The position numbers and the translations under genes were made by a program. Of a DNA stretch of 64,000 nucleotides, positions 25,405 to 35,846 are shown in pieces. The notes below the pieces were generated by a model, which was given only the letters and a program-made list of their open reading frames with translations, did not search any database and was not told the DNA's origin. How positions within the stretch are numbered: the first letter of the stretch is position 1; each line of letters starts with the position of its first letter. This DNA is from Psychromonas sp. 14N.309.X.WAT.B.A12 (lineage in GTDB: Bacteria > Pseudomonadota > Gammaproteobacteria > Enterobacterales > Psychromonadaceae): NCBI RefSeq assembly GCF_030397575.1, contig NZ_JAPNXS010000009.1, positions 1 through 64,000 of the forward strand, read 5' to 3'.

Positions 25405-27639
25405 ATGGCTAACGCATTAATTTGTAGAATTGCACTGGCAATTCCACTACATAAACAATTTGATTACCTGTTAAACAATGATTTAGTGGCTGATGACCCA
25501 CGCACATTAATTGGACGACGAGTAGTCGTGCCTTTTGGTGGCGGTTATCGTAAGCAGGTTGGTGTAATAACAGACTTACCAGAAACATCGGATTATGCGA
25601 TAGATAAGTTAAAAGGGATAACCGAACTACTCGACCACCAGCCATTATTAAGTGATTCACTCTACCAGTTACTAAACTGGGCAAGTGTCTATTATCAACA
25701 TCCTTTTGGTGATGTATTCCAGCAAGCAATTCCAACGTTATTACGCAAAGGCAAACCAGCTGCCTTTAACAGTAAAGAATATTGGCGATGTGTTGATAAA
25801 GAGATGGATGCTACACCTTTGAGCAGAGCTAAAAAGCAGCTCGCTGCATTCAACTTGTTAATACAAGAAGATTTATCTTACGAAGCACTAAAGCAGCAAG
25901 GCGTGAGTCGTGCCACACTTAATAGCTTACAAGAAAAGCATTTCATTAGTAGTTATCAACAATTGCCTGACAGTAATCTATCTTGGGCAGAGTCAACACA
26001 GACAATAGAAGAAACTCCGCAACTCAGTACGGAACAAGCATTAGCCGTGACCAGTGTGACACAACAATTAAACCACTTTAAATGTTATCTGTTAGAAGGG
26101 ATCACTGGTAGTGGCAAAACAGAAGTGTATTTAAATATACTTAAAGCCGTGTTAAATGCAGGACAACAAGCATTAGTTATAGTGCCTGAAATAGGCTTAA
26201 CACCACAAACAATAAAACGTTTTCAAGCGCGCTTTAATGTGCCTGTTTATTTAAAACATTCAGCATTGAACGATCAACAACAATTAGAAACATGGTTACA
26301 TGCACAACAAGGTTCGGCAGCCATCATAATCGGTACACGCAGTGCTATTTTTAGTGACTTTAAAAACTTAGGCGTGATTATTTTAGATGAAGAGCATGAT
26401 GCTTCCTTTAAACAGCAGGACAGTTTCCGCTACCACGCGAGAGATTTTGCCATTAAACGTGCTTCGCAATTAAATATTCCGATTTTATTAGGTTCTGCAA
26501 CACCTGCTTTCGAATCATTGAATAACGCGTTAACAGGTCGCTATCACCACCTACAGCTAACCCACCGCCCAGGGAATGCCCGACCTCCTAAAAATGACTT
26601 GATCAATTTAACAGGTTTACCGCTTAAATCGGGGTTATCGCCGCAACTTATTACCTTAATGCAGCAGCATTTGGCGAAAAATAATCAAGTGATTTTATTC
26701 CTTAATCGTCGAGGTTACGCTCCAGTATTAATGTGTCATGAGTGTGGGTGGTTAGCTAAGTGCCAACGTTGTGATGCTTTTTACACTTATCATAAAAGTG
26801 CCAACTACCTACATTGCCATCATTGTACTGCCACTCACCCAGTGCCAGAGCAATGCCATGATTGTGGTTCAACTAACTTACACTCTACAGGTGTTGGTAC
26901 AGAACAACTTGAAGAGACACTTCAACAGCTTTTCCCAGATCACCCAACCGTGAGAATTGACCGCGACAACACAAGAAAGAAAGACAGCTTTAATACCTAT
27001 TTAAACGACATTAATAGCGGAAAATATAAAATCTTACTGGGCACACAAATGTTAGCAAAAGGCCATCATTTCCCAGACGTAACCCTCGTGGCTTTAGTTG
27101 ATGTGGATGGCGCATTGTTTAGTAATGACTTTAGAGCCAGTGAACGTTTAGGACAGCTATTTACTCAGGTTGCAGGGAGAGCGGGACGAGCTGAGAAAAA
27201 AGGACAGGTTGTTTTACAAACCTTCCATCCAGAGCACAATTTATTACAGGAGTTGGTAAATAATGGTTACGCAGACTTTTCTCGAAGCGCATTAACGGAA
27301 AGACGTCTAGCTCAACTACCGCCTTTCTCTTATCAAGCCCTAATCAGAGCGGAGGCATTAAATGCAACACAAGCGGAAAACTTTCTCAGATTATGTAAAC
27401 AGACATTACAACAGATAGCAGATAACAATAAAGTCAGCGAACGTGTACTGCTATTAGGCCCTATTCCCGCATCTATGGAACGAAGAGCCGGTAAGTATCG
27501 CTTCCAACTTTTAATACAAAGTGAGCAAAGAGTACTAGTAACTAAAATGTTGAATACTGCTTTAGCACACTTTGATAAGATGCCAGAAGGTAGAAAAGTG
27601 CGCTGGTCGATTGACGTCGACCCTATCGACTTTATTTAG
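25405..27639 (+). CDS. priA: PriA, primosomal replication restart helicase
   Basis: PriA recognises stalled or repaired forks and reloads the replicative helicase. The 744-residue protein has the 3'-DNA-binding domain at the N-terminus (GRRVVVPFGGGYRKQVGVI region). The helicase follows, with Walker A GITGSGKTEVY near 233, DEEHD in motif II near 330 and GSATPAFES. Next is the paired-zinc module with eight cysteines (CHECGWLAKCQRCDAF, LHCHHC and CHDCGS), then the second helicase lobe with GTQMLAKGHHFPDV and VAGRAGRAEKKG. All motifs look intact. It is convergent with relA. Confidence 0.97.
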   Translation: MANALICRIALAIPLHKQFDYLLNNDLVADDPRTLIGRRVVVPFGGGYRKQVGVITDLPETSDYAIDKLKGITELLDHQPLLSDSLYQLLNWASVYYQHPFGDVFQQAIPTLLRKGKPAAFNSKEYWRCVDKEMDATPLSRAKKQLAAFNLLIQEDLSYEALKQQGVSRATLNSLQEKHFISSYQQLPDSNLSWAESTQTIEETPQLSTEQALAVTSVTQQLNHFKCYLLEGITGSGKTEVYLNILKAVLNAGQQALVIVPEIGLTPQTIKRFQARFNVPVYLKHSALNDQQQLETWLHAQQGSAAIIIGTRSAIFSDFKNLGVIILDEEHDASFKQQDSFRYHARDFAIKRASQLNIPILLGSATPAFESLNNALTGRYHHLQLTHRPGNARPPKNDLINLTGLPLKSGLSPQLITLMQQHLAKNNQVILFLNRRGYAPVLMCHECGWLAKCQRCDAFYTYHKSANYLHCHHCTATHPVPEQCHDCGSTNLHSTGVGTEQLEETLQQLFPDHPTVRIDRDNTRKKDSFNTYLNDINSGKYKILLGTQMLAKGHHFPDVTLVALVDVDGALFSNDFRASERLGQLFTQVAGRAGRAEKKGQVVLQTFHPEHNLLQELVNNGYADFSRSALTERRLAQLPPFSYQALIRAEALNATQAENFLRLCKQTLQQIADNNKVSERVLLLGPIPASMERRAGKYRFQLLIQSEQRVLVTKMLNTALAHFDKMPEGRKVRWSIDVDPIDFI

Positions 27640-27698
27640 GAAACTAGATCTAACAAGGTTTGATCCAAAAAGGTTTTTTAAACACTATTTATCAAACA

Positions 27699-27731
27699 CC
27701 CCTAACCTGAATAAATGATTCAGGTTAGGGG
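27699..27731. terminator. Palindrome between convergent priA and relA
   Basis: Perfect 14-base arms CCCCTAACCTGAAT (27699-27712) and ATTCAGGTTAGGGG (27718-27731) around a 5-base loop. No long T run follows on either side, so it is a strong hairpin serving both convergent genes but not a textbook intrinsic terminator. Confidence 0.75.
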
Positions 27732-27737
27732 AAAAAG

Positions 27738-29951
27738 TTAAAGACGATGTGCGTCTGATACATCTTTTAGCTGTTTTAATTTAGCTAATAACTTTTTAAT
27801 CTCTTTATTACTATCCACTTCCAAAGACAGATCAATAGTTGCCGTTAAGGTTTTAGTATTTGTTTGGCTGTTCACCCCCAACAAATTAACCTTCTCATTG
27901 GATAACAAAGTAGTAATATCTTTTAACAAGCCATTTCGGTCATCGGCAATTAAACGTAAAGTAAGCGAATAACCTGATGATTGAGAGTCCCCCCAATTTG
28001 CAGTAATAATACGCTCTGGATGTGCATCTTCTAAGTCCGCCAACTGTTCACAATTTTTACGGTGAATAGAAATACCACGCCCTTGTGTAATATAACCAAC
28101 GATATTCTCGCCAGGTACTGGTTGACAACAACGAGCAATGTGGTGCATTAAATTACCAACACCGTCAATGATAATATCTTTACCGGTATTTTTAGGAGCC
28201 GCTTGTACTTTGCGATTTTGTAGCTCTAATAGTGCAGCTGCGTCTTGTTGCTCGAGCGTTTGTTTGTGATAAAAACCATCCAAAAAGTGCACTAGCTGGT
28301 TAATACGTAAATCACCATTGCCAATACCTGCGTAAATATCATCAGCCGTCCCAACATTAAAGCGAGTAATCGCTGGTGTCACATCAGCTAATTTTAATTC
28401 AACTTTAGCTAACTCAACTTCCAATAATTCACGTCCAGCAATAATATTCTTATCACGATCTTGCTTTCTAAACCAAGTAGCGACTTTATGTCTTGCACGT
28501 GGTGCATTGATATACCCCATTTGTGGGTTTAACCAATCTCGACTTGGATTAGGCTCCTTTTGAGTCAAAATTTCAATTTGATCGCCGGTTTTTAATTGGT
28601 AAGTAAAAGGAACGATATGATTCGCTACTTTTGCTCCAATACAACGATGTCCAATTTGACTATGGATATAATAAGCAAAATCAAGTGGTGTTGAACCTGC
28701 GGGTAAATCAATCACCTCGCCTTTAGGGGTAAATACATAGACACGATCATCAAAAACCTGACTGCGGATCTCTTCCACTAAGTCATCGCCTTCACTCATG
28801 TCTTCTTGCCAAGCTAATAGTTTACGTAACCAAGCAATTTTCTCTTCATAGTTACTTGCAGCCTTACCGCCAGCACTCCCCTCTTTGTACTTCCAATGCG
28901 CGGCAACACCCAACTCAGAATCTTCATGCATTTGTTGGGTGCGGATTTGTACTTCTACCGGCTTGCCACTATCTCCTAATACCACGGTATGGATTGATTG
29001 GTAGCCATTAGGTTTAGGGTTAGCGATATAATCATCAAATTCACGTGGGATATGGTGCCATTTAGTATGAATAGCACCTAACGCGGCATAACAGTCTTGT
29101 AATTTTTCAACGACCACGCGCACCGCACGCACATCATACAGTTCATCAAATTTAAGGTCTTTATTTTGCATCTTACGGTAGATGCTATAGATATGCTTAG
29201 GTCGACCATAAGCCGTACCTTCAATATTCATCTCTTTAAGTGAGGTCTTTACGGTATCAACAAAGTCTTGGATGTAATTTTCACGATCGATACGTTTTTC
29301 ATCTAATTGCTTTGCAATATTCTTATAGGTGTCTGCTTGCAGATAACGGAAAGAGAGATCTTCTAGCTCCCACTTTAATTGGCCAATGCCTAAACGGTTA
29401 GCTAATGGGGCATAAATAGTTGAAATTTCATGTGCTAGTTTTACTTTAGTTTCTTCGTCGGCAATTTTAACCTGACGTAAATAACATATTCTTTCAGCAA
29501 GCTTAATTACAACCGCTCGTACATCTTCCACCATAGCCAATAACATATGACGTAAGTTATCAACCTGTGACTCAGCCCCCTTTTTACTACCTTGGCTTTG
29601 CAGAGCACGAATACCCTCCATCTCCATTGCGCCTTTTGCTAATTTAGCAATACGCTTTGGCCATAACTCGTCAACTTTTTCTGTGCTTAGTACTTCTTGC
29701 GCTAATAATGGAAAAATTAATGCAGCATTGAGAGTGTCCATATCCATATTTAATGTCACTAGGATCTCTACCATTTCACAGCCTAACTGCAAAGCGGCCA
29801 CTTGTTGCTCAGAATCACATAAACCACTTACTTTGTTGTAATTCTCAAATAGATTATTTTGATCTTGTTTACTTAAACCAAATGTTGTCACCCACTTATC
29901 TGGGTCATTTAATGCACTTTGGTAAAAATGTGTATCACGAACTGAAACCAT
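27738..29951 (-). CDS. relA: RelA, ribosome-associated (p)ppGpp synthetase
   Basis: RelA senses uncharged tRNA on stalled ribosomes and makes (p)ppGpp. The 737-residue protein has an N-terminal pseudo-hydrolase domain lacking the HD metal motif (around ALIFPLLAQEVLSTEK), a synthetase domain (YGRPKHIYSIYRKM, FDELYDVRAVRVVV, KPNGYQSIHTVV), a TGS domain (VYVFTPKGEVIDLPAGSTP), the conserved cysteine region (HHIARCCQPVPGE) and a C-terminal ACT domain. The inactive hydrolase site separates it from SpoT. A GGAGTGTTAG site precedes the ATG. Confidence 0.97.
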   Translation of the reverse strand: MVSVRDTHFYQSALNDPDKWVTTFGLSKQDQNNLFENYNKVSGLCDSEQQVAALQLGCEMVEILVTLNMDMDTLNAALIFPLLAQEVLSTEKVDELWPKRIAKLAKGAMEMEGIRALQSQGSKKGAESQVDNLRHMLLAMVEDVRAVVIKLAERICYLRQVKIADEETKVKLAHEISTIYAPLANRLGIGQLKWELEDLSFRYLQADTYKNIAKQLDEKRIDRENYIQDFVDTVKTSLKEMNIEGTAYGRPKHIYSIYRKMQNKDLKFDELYDVRAVRVVVEKLQDCYAALGAIHTKWHHIPREFDDYIANPKPNGYQSIHTVVLGDSGKPVEVQIRTQQMHEDSELGVAAHWKYKEGSAGGKAASNYEEKIAWLRKLLAWQEDMSEGDDLVEEIRSQVFDDRVYVFTPKGEVIDLPAGSTPLDFAYYIHSQIGHRCIGAKVANHIVPFTYQLKTGDQIEILTQKEPNPSRDWLNPQMGYINAPRARHKVATWFRKQDRDKNIIAGRELLEVELAKVELKLADVTPAITRFNVGTADDIYAGIGNGDLRINQLVHFLDGFYHKQTLEQQDAAALLELQNRKVQAAPKNTGKDIIIDGVGNLMHHIARCCQPVPGENIVGYITQGRGISIHRKNCEQLADLEDAHPERIITANWGDSQSSGYSLTLRLIADDRNGLLKDITTLLSNEKVNLLGVNSQTNTKTLTATIDLSLEVDSNKEIKKLLAKLKQLKDVSDAHRL

Positions 29952-30191
29952 CTAACACTCCAAAAATGAGCTAAATATAAAAGTTAAAAAGAGACCATTT
30001 ACACTATACATTGCTGTACTGAGTCATAGTGTAGATTTAACTGTCACCTTATCCTTTTAGCTTGGGAAACTACCCTCTCACTATTCTTATTGTGAATTTT
30101 AAATCACCTGATTAAAAACTAATAATACTTAAAATTACCAAGTTATAAAGTGATAGTCTGCTTATTCTTAACAAAGCCTATACGTTCAACA

Positions 30192-31529
30192 CTATGCTTT
30201 AGTAAACAGTGCCATCGATTCCATATGAGCAGTTTGTGGGAACATATCAATTAAACTAAGTTTGCTCAGCTTATACCCACCACTCAACAATTGCTCACTA
30301 TCTCTTGCCAACGTCACAGGGTCACAGGAAACATAGACAATATGCGTCGGCTGTTTATTGATTATAAAACCCATGCACTCTGCTGCACCAGCACGAGCAG
30401 GATCTAATAACACCTTTTGATAACTGCCCTGTGCCCAGTCCGCTTGCAACGCATTTAAATCACTTAAATCTGCTTGAAAAAATTGCACATTGTTTAATTC
30501 AGCCTGTAACGCATTGGCTGTACCGCGATCCACCATTTTTTGCACGCCTTCAACCGCTACCACTTGCTCACTTAATTTAGCAATAGGTAAGCTAAAGTTA
30601 CCTAAACCACAAAATAAGTCTAATACGCGATCGCTTGGTTTTAACGCTAACCAATCAATAGCTTGTGCTACCATTTTCTCATTTACTTCTGCGTTTACTT
30701 GTAAAAAGTCATTAATATTAAATTCGTAATGACAATCTTGTTGCGTTAACGAATAGCTTAAACGCGTATCACTGGTTAAACATTGAATCTCTGTTGGGCT
30801 ACTTTGCACGTAGAACTGAATATTTTGAGATGCTGAGAAATCCACGATCAGTTGTTTATCTTGCGCTGAAAGCGGCTTTAAATGACGTAGTAACACTGCC
30901 ACCGTATTATCCGCTTCTACCATTTCTACATGCCCTAGGGACATTTTCCCCTGTAACTGATTTAACAGGGTTTTAATCGGCACAATCAAATGTGCCAAAG
31001 TAGGCTTTAACACAGGACAAGTTTGTTGATTAATTAACTCACTACTCCCTGAGCGACGAAAGCCCATTTGTACTTTTTTACTTTTTTTATCGTAGATAAC
31101 ACCAAATCGAGCACAACGACGATATGCCCAAGGTGATGAACTAATAGTCGGTGCTAATTGTTCTGGTTTATATTTTGCGAAACGTTCGAATAGGTCTATT
31201 AAGCCCTGTTGTTTAATACTCACTTGGCTACTTTGTTCAATATGTTGCAAATGACAGCCACCACATTCTTGATAATGTTGGCAATTTGGTTCAATACGTA
31301 ACTCACTGGCTTTTTGTATTTTTACAATACTGGCTTTTTTATAGCGTTTTTTATCTTCATCAATACATACATCAAGTATTTCACCAATTAATCCCCCTTC
31401 CACAAACATGGGTTTATTTTGGTGGAAAAGCATGCCTCTTCCTTGATGATCAAGTTTATCAACCTGACAATGTTTAATTATTCTATTATTTTGCTTATTT
31501 GTGCGTGATGCTTTGAAGAACTGGGCCAT
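30192..31529 (-). CDS. rlmD: RlmD, 23S rRNA (uracil-1939-C5) methyltransferase
   Basis: RlmD methylates U1939 of 23S rRNA using SAM. The 445-residue protein starts with a TRAM-like RNA-binding domain (residues about 15-70: VDKLDHQGRGMLFHQNKP), then the Fe-S cluster ligands C83, C89 and C92 (CQHYQECGGCHLQH), with C170 as fourth. The methyltransferase core shows VLDLFCGLGNFSLP, LLDPARAGA with its DPPR-like motif, and VYVSCDPVTLARD containing the catalytic cysteine. All ligands and the nucleophile are present. It lies next to relA and divergent from barA, the same neighbourhood as in Escherichia coli (rlmD, relA, barA). Confidence 0.96.
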   Translation of the reverse strand: MAQFFKASRTNKQNNRIIKHCQVDKLDHQGRGMLFHQNKPMFVEGGLIGEILDVCIDEDKKRYKKASIVKIQKASELRIEPNCQHYQECGGCHLQHIEQSSQVSIKQQGLIDLFERFAKYKPEQLAPTISSSPWAYRRCARFGVIYDKKSKKVQMGFRRSGSSELINQQTCPVLKPTLAHLIVPIKTLLNQLQGKMSLGHVEMVEADNTVAVLLRHLKPLSAQDKQLIVDFSASQNIQFYVQSSPTEIQCLTSDTRLSYSLTQQDCHYEFNINDFLQVNAEVNEKMVAQAIDWLALKPSDRVLDLFCGLGNFSLPIAKLSEQVVAVEGVQKMVDRGTANALQAELNNVQFFQADLSDLNALQADWAQGSYQKVLLDPARAGAAECMGFIINKQPTHIVYVSCDPVTLARDSEQLLSGGYKLSKLSLIDMFPQTAHMESMALFTKA

Positions 31530-31644
31530 AAATATTTCACAGGTGAAGTAAGCTATGCCATGATAGCGGTTACGTTTATCGGAACGCTATTGTCACACAA
31601 AAAATACAAGCATTCATTACTCCATTTAAATTAGATTTTACCTT

Positions 31645-34428
31645 ATGACTAAATATGGCCTACGCGCACAAGTTATTGCTTACACCGTTTTACCAACCGT
31701 TCTTATTGGCGGGATATTAGCAGGATACTTTTCATTCCATCGTTTTCAACAAGCCGATGAGTTTTTAATTGACAGAGCACTGAATATTGCAGATGCATTA
31801 TCTATCGCCAGTGAATATGGTATGCAAGATGAAACACGTACTATTTTACGTCGTTTGATTGGTACCACTCATCGAAAAAATAGCCCTATGATCAAGAGTA
31901 TTGCTATTTTCACTGCCGATAATGAACTGTTTGTAATTAGTAACTACCATCGCGACTATGAAAAGTTAAGGTTAGATAACAATCAACCTATCCCTGATTT
32001 GCCACAAATTAGTAATACTGGTGATAGCATCGTTATTCATAGTCCAATTATTGATGAAACCAATTACTTAGAATACCAGCTTACCTTTGATCAACCGCGT
32101 AAAGTAGTTGGTTATGTAGCTTTGGAGATCAATAAAGATCAAGTTGAGTTACTGCTATATCGGGATGCAGCAATCTCTTTATTAGTGGTATTACTGGGTA
32201 TCTTAGGGAGCTTGTATCTTGCCTTTAAACAAGCCAAACGTATTACCGCCCCTATTTCCGACATGGCCTCGGTTGTTGAGAAAATCAGTTTAGGTCGGCT
32301 TAATTCACGTGTTGAAGGTGAATACACAGGTGAAATAGGCTTATTACAACATGGTATTAATGAGATGGCCTTGGCGATGTCTAAACACCATGAAGAGATG
32401 CAGGACAGTATCGACTTAGCGACAAGTGAGCTTCGTGAAACCTTAGACCAAATGGAAGTGCAGAATATTGAGCTCGATATTACTCGTAAAGAAGCACAGC
32501 AAGCCGCTTCAGTTAAATCTGAATTCTTAGCTAACATGAGTCATGAATTACGTACCCCTTTGAATGGTGTAATCGGTTTTGCAAGGCAACTACTGAAAAC
32601 TAAAATGACTAATAATCAAGTAGACTACCTACAAACTATCGAGCGCTCAGCAGGTAACTTACTTAATATTATCAATGATATTTTAGATTTCTCTAAACTA
32701 GAAGCTGGTAAATTAGATCTAGAGTACATCCCTTTTGATATCCGAGACAGTATTGATGAAACCATGCATTTATTGGCTCAAAGTGCGCATGAGAAAAATA
32801 TTGAATTAAGCATGATCGTGGCTCCCGATGTTCCTCAAGAATTAGTCGGTGATGCCATGCGTTTACAGCAAATCCTGACTAACTTAATCGGTAACGCAGT
32901 GAAGTTTACTGAGAAAGGTAATATAGAAGTAAAAATAGAACGAACCGAACCAGAAAATGACACCGATAAATGCATTAAACTGAAATTTACTATTTCAGAT
33001 ACCGGTATTGGTATCTCTAAAGACCAACAAGAACAGCTATTTAAAGCCTTTGGCCAAGCAGATAGCAGCATCACACGCCAATATGGTGGTACTGGTCTAG
33101 GTTTAGTAATTACTCAAAAACTAGTGCGTCAAATGAAAGGTGCAATCGATTTAACGTCAACACCAAATGCAGGTTCAACCTTCTGGTTTACTGTCGTGAT
33201 TGAAAAAAGTAGTCGAACTCCACTAACATCATTGCCATTAGAAAGATTAGCTGAGCGTTCAGTACTGGCGTACGAAAGTAATGCTTATGCGGTTCGTGCT
33301 TGTTCCGAGCTATTGGAGGAGTGGCAAACCAATGCAACAATTATTGATAACCAGGAGCAATGGCAGCAATCGCTCAATAAAAACTATGACAGCATAGTAA
33401 TCGGTCACAGTAATAACTTAGATATTAATCCTTTATTAACAGCGATTGAACAAGCTAAGCAATATACAGACAATATCATTGTATTAATTAACTGTAGTGA
33501 TCCAAGTACCTTTGATACGGTTATGAAAACAGGTGTAACTCACTGTTTAGGTAAACCTATTAACCATAAAAACTTTGCTAACGCATTAGTCTCTAATGAA
33601 ACCGTACCTGCAAGAATACAAATCACAACGCCTTTAGAACGAAAGAAAATTAATGTGATGGCGGTGGATGATAATCGTGCTAATTTAAAACTCATCTCTG
33701 CCATGTTAGGAGACCGAGTTCAGCATGTAACCACCTGTAAAAATGGGCAGGAAGCCGTTGACCATGCTAAGACCACACCTTTTGATATTATCTTTATGGA
33801 TATACAAATGCCGGTACTAGATGGTATTAGCGCCTGCGCTCAAATCAAAAAAGACTCGTTAAATCAAAACAGTCCAATTATTGCTGTTACCGCACACGTA
33901 TTACCCGGTGAAAAAGAGAAGTTTTTACAAAAAGGGATGGATGACTGTCTAGCCAAACCAATTGATGAACTTGCACTGCAAGCAATTATCAATAAATGGG
34001 TACCTGATGCTGAGGTAATTGAAACAATCCAACAAACTAATATAGAAAATATCACTCCGCAAATGGCAGCCAGCGCAGTTACCGTCAAAAAATCATTTGA
34101 CTGGAATTTAGCTTTACAGCAATCAGCAGGAAAAGAAGATTTAGCGAAAGAGATGCTCAGTATGCTACTAGATGAATTTGCCCCAATTCGTAAGCTTGCA
34201 AATAGTGCGATGGTTAATGAAGTGGATAACGAAGCATTTGCACAAGCAATCCATAAATTCCATGGGGGATGTAGTTATAGTGGCGTACCGCAATTAAAAA
34301 GCATTGCAGGCTTAATAGAGAAAGAGTTAAAAAGAAATATTAGTCCAGATCACTTAGAGCCTGAGTTATTAGAATTGTTAGACGAACTGGATAACGTAGA
34401 GAAAGCTGCACAAGATTATTTAAGCTAG
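31645..34428 (+). CDS. barA: BarA hybrid sensor histidine kinase
   Basis: BarA phosphorylates UvrY/GacA to switch on CsrB-type small RNAs and carbon-storage control. The 927-residue protein is a tripartite hybrid kinase. Two transmembrane helices (about 11-30 and 175-195) flank a periplasmic domain. Then come HAMP, a phosphoacceptor domain with FLANMSHELRTPLNG (His near 301), an ATPase domain (NLIGNAVKFT, DTGIGIS, YGGTGLGL), a degenerate receiver, a full receiver (AVDDNRANL, MDIQMPVLDG) and a C-terminal HPt with HKFHGGCSYSGVP. The phosphorelay residues all look intact. Translation starts at an ATG with a weak site. Confidence 0.95.
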   Translation: MTKYGLRAQVIAYTVLPTVLIGGILAGYFSFHRFQQADEFLIDRALNIADALSIASEYGMQDETRTILRRLIGTTHRKNSPMIKSIAIFTADNELFVISNYHRDYEKLRLDNNQPIPDLPQISNTGDSIVIHSPIIDETNYLEYQLTFDQPRKVVGYVALEINKDQVELLLYRDAAISLLVVLLGILGSLYLAFKQAKRITAPISDMASVVEKISLGRLNSRVEGEYTGEIGLLQHGINEMALAMSKHHEEMQDSIDLATSELRETLDQMEVQNIELDITRKEAQQAASVKSEFLANMSHELRTPLNGVIGFARQLLKTKMTNNQVDYLQTIERSAGNLLNIINDILDFSKLEAGKLDLEYIPFDIRDSIDETMHLLAQSAHEKNIELSMIVAPDVPQELVGDAMRLQQILTNLIGNAVKFTEKGNIEVKIERTEPENDTDKCIKLKFTISDTGIGISKDQQEQLFKAFGQADSSITRQYGGTGLGLVITQKLVRQMKGAIDLTSTPNAGSTFWFTVVIEKSSRTPLTSLPLERLAERSVLAYESNAYAVRACSELLEEWQTNATIIDNQEQWQQSLNKNYDSIVIGHSNNLDINPLLTAIEQAKQYTDNIIVLINCSDPSTFDTVMKTGVTHCLGKPINHKNFANALVSNETVPARIQITTPLERKKINVMAVDDNRANLKLISAMLGDRVQHVTTCKNGQEAVDHAKTTPFDIIFMDIQMPVLDGISACAQIKKDSLNQNSPIIAVTAHVLPGEKEKFLQKGMDDCLAKPIDELALQAIINKWVPDAEVIETIQQTNIENITPQMAASAVTVKKSFDWNLALQQSAGKEDLAKEMLSMLLDEFAPIRKLANSAMVNEVDNEAFAQAIHKFHGGCSYSGVPQLKSIAGLIEKELKRNISPDHLEPELLELLDELDNVEKAAQDYLS

Positions 34429-34437
34429 TGAGATATA

Positions 34438-34461
34438 ACGCAGACTTAGTCTAGTCTGCGT
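34438..34461. terminator. Bidirectional terminator between barA and the MscS-family gene
   Basis: Arms ACGCAGACT (34438-34446) and AGTCTGCGT (34453-34461) around a 6-base loop, followed on the plus strand by TTTATAAG. It lies 10 bases past the barA stop and 20 bases past the minus-strand gene's stop. Confidence 0.75.
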
Positions 34462-34479
34462 TTATAAGCTTTTATGCCT

Positions 34480-35589
34480 TTATTTAACGCTATCAGCGCT
34501 TTCTAATAAACGTTGATGGTCTTCACGATCTAAATGTAGTTGCCGTGTCGGGAAGGCAAACTCAGCGCCGTGCTCAGTGACAATCTTAGCCACTTTCAAT
34601 AATACATCCTGTTTAACTTCATGGAATAAAATCCAATTGGTTGTTTTAGTGAAAGTGTAAATAAAGAAGTCTAACGATGAATTATTAAACACATCAAAAT
34701 TCACAATTAACGTCTGTGACTGATCGATATCGTTATGCTCCTGTAGCATCCCACGTACCGCTTTTATAATCGCCTCGACCTGTGAAATATCTTTATAACG
34801 TAAGCCAAAGTTCTCTTTAATACGTCTATTGCTCATTCTAGAAGGATTTTCTACCACAATATGCGTGAATAAACTATTTGGCACATATAAAGGACGTTTA
34901 TCAAAGGTACGAATACGGGTAACACGCCAACCTATTTCTTCAACCGTTCCTTCTATCGATTTATCAGGGCTGCGGATCCAGTCCCCTACTTTGAAAGGTT
35001 TATCCATATAAACCATAGCAGCACCAAACAGGTTAGATAGTAAATCTTTAGCCGCCATACCGACGATCAGTCCCCCCATACCACCAAATGCCAATACCCC
35101 AGAGATACTAACTCCTAACGTTTGCACGATAGACAATGTCACGAAGGTTAAAATAGATAGTTTAGCTAACTTAGCTAATGCTGTAACAGTCGTTGTGTCT
35201 CTTTTTTCATCAGCCACAAAGGTGTGCTCGGCTTTATAAACCAAACGCCAGAATACCCACCCAATTAAAAATAAAGCAGCGACCTTTTGCCCTAGTGGAA
35301 GGTAATCAGAAATGCCTAGCCCTTCACTTTCAGCTACAACTCGTAGTGAAGTGGAGGTTCCCATTAACAAAATCAACCAATTAACAGGTTTATTAATGGC
35401 GAAAAAGACAATATCGTCCCAGTTATTCGAGGTTTTTAAAATAGCCTCTTCCATTTTTTTGGCAAAGTAGCGCCACACTAATTGTATTAAAATGGTGACA
35501 CAAAGTAATAATGAGAAATTGACAACCCAACTCTCAATATTTAATGAGCTCACCCAATCGCTGATATATAACTCAACTTTATCAAGCAT
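34480..35589 (-). CDS. MscS-family mechanosensitive channel (larger, YnaI-like)
   Basis: The protein releases ions under membrane tension. The open frame begins at a TTG (35601), but the ATG at 35587-35589 with TGAGG upstream is the likely start, giving 369 residues. Five hydrophobic segments are visible (near 18-38, 60-82, 92-110, 140-160, 165-185). The last carries the pore-lining pattern LAFGGMGGLIVGMAAKDLLSNLFG. The beta domain DKPFKVGDWI and the SMR-like C-terminal alpha/beta region follow. The GMGG rather than GAAG pore and the extra helices fit the YnaI/YbdG type. Another MscS gene lies just upstream in the same orientation. Confidence 0.88.
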   Translation of the reverse strand: MLDKVELYISDWVSSLNIESWVVNFSLLLCVTILIQLVWRYFAKKMEEAILKTSNNWDDIVFFAINKPVNWLILLMGTSTSLRVVAESEGLGISDYLPLGQKVAALFLIGWVFWRLVYKAEHTFVADEKRDTTTVTALAKLAKLSILTFVTLSIVQTLGVSISGVLAFGGMGGLIVGMAAKDLLSNLFGAAMVYMDKPFKVGDWIRSPDKSIEGTVEEIGWRVTRIRTFDKRPLYVPNSLFTHIVVENPSRMSNRRIKENFGLRYKDISQVEAIIKAVRGMLQEHNDIDQSQTLIVNFDVFNNSSLDFFIYTFTKTTNWILFHEVKQDVLLKVAKIVTEHGAEFAFPTRQLHLDREDHQRLLESADSVK

Positions 35590-35846
35590 AAAAAACCTCA
35601 AAATAAAAAATAGACTTAATACCGCTCACTCAGTGCCTGTGATTGGTAATAATATATTTACAATATCGATAAATGATCACATAAATAAGAATACTCATAA
35701 TGAATACACCAGGTTACAAAACTCCCCTTCCCTATAAATCATTATCCATAATGACATAAATAGTGGGATTAGGTTTCAAAAAAGGGCTAATCAAGACTTG
35801 GTTGCATTCACCTAACCAATTACAACCTAGATTTAAAAAGCTCACC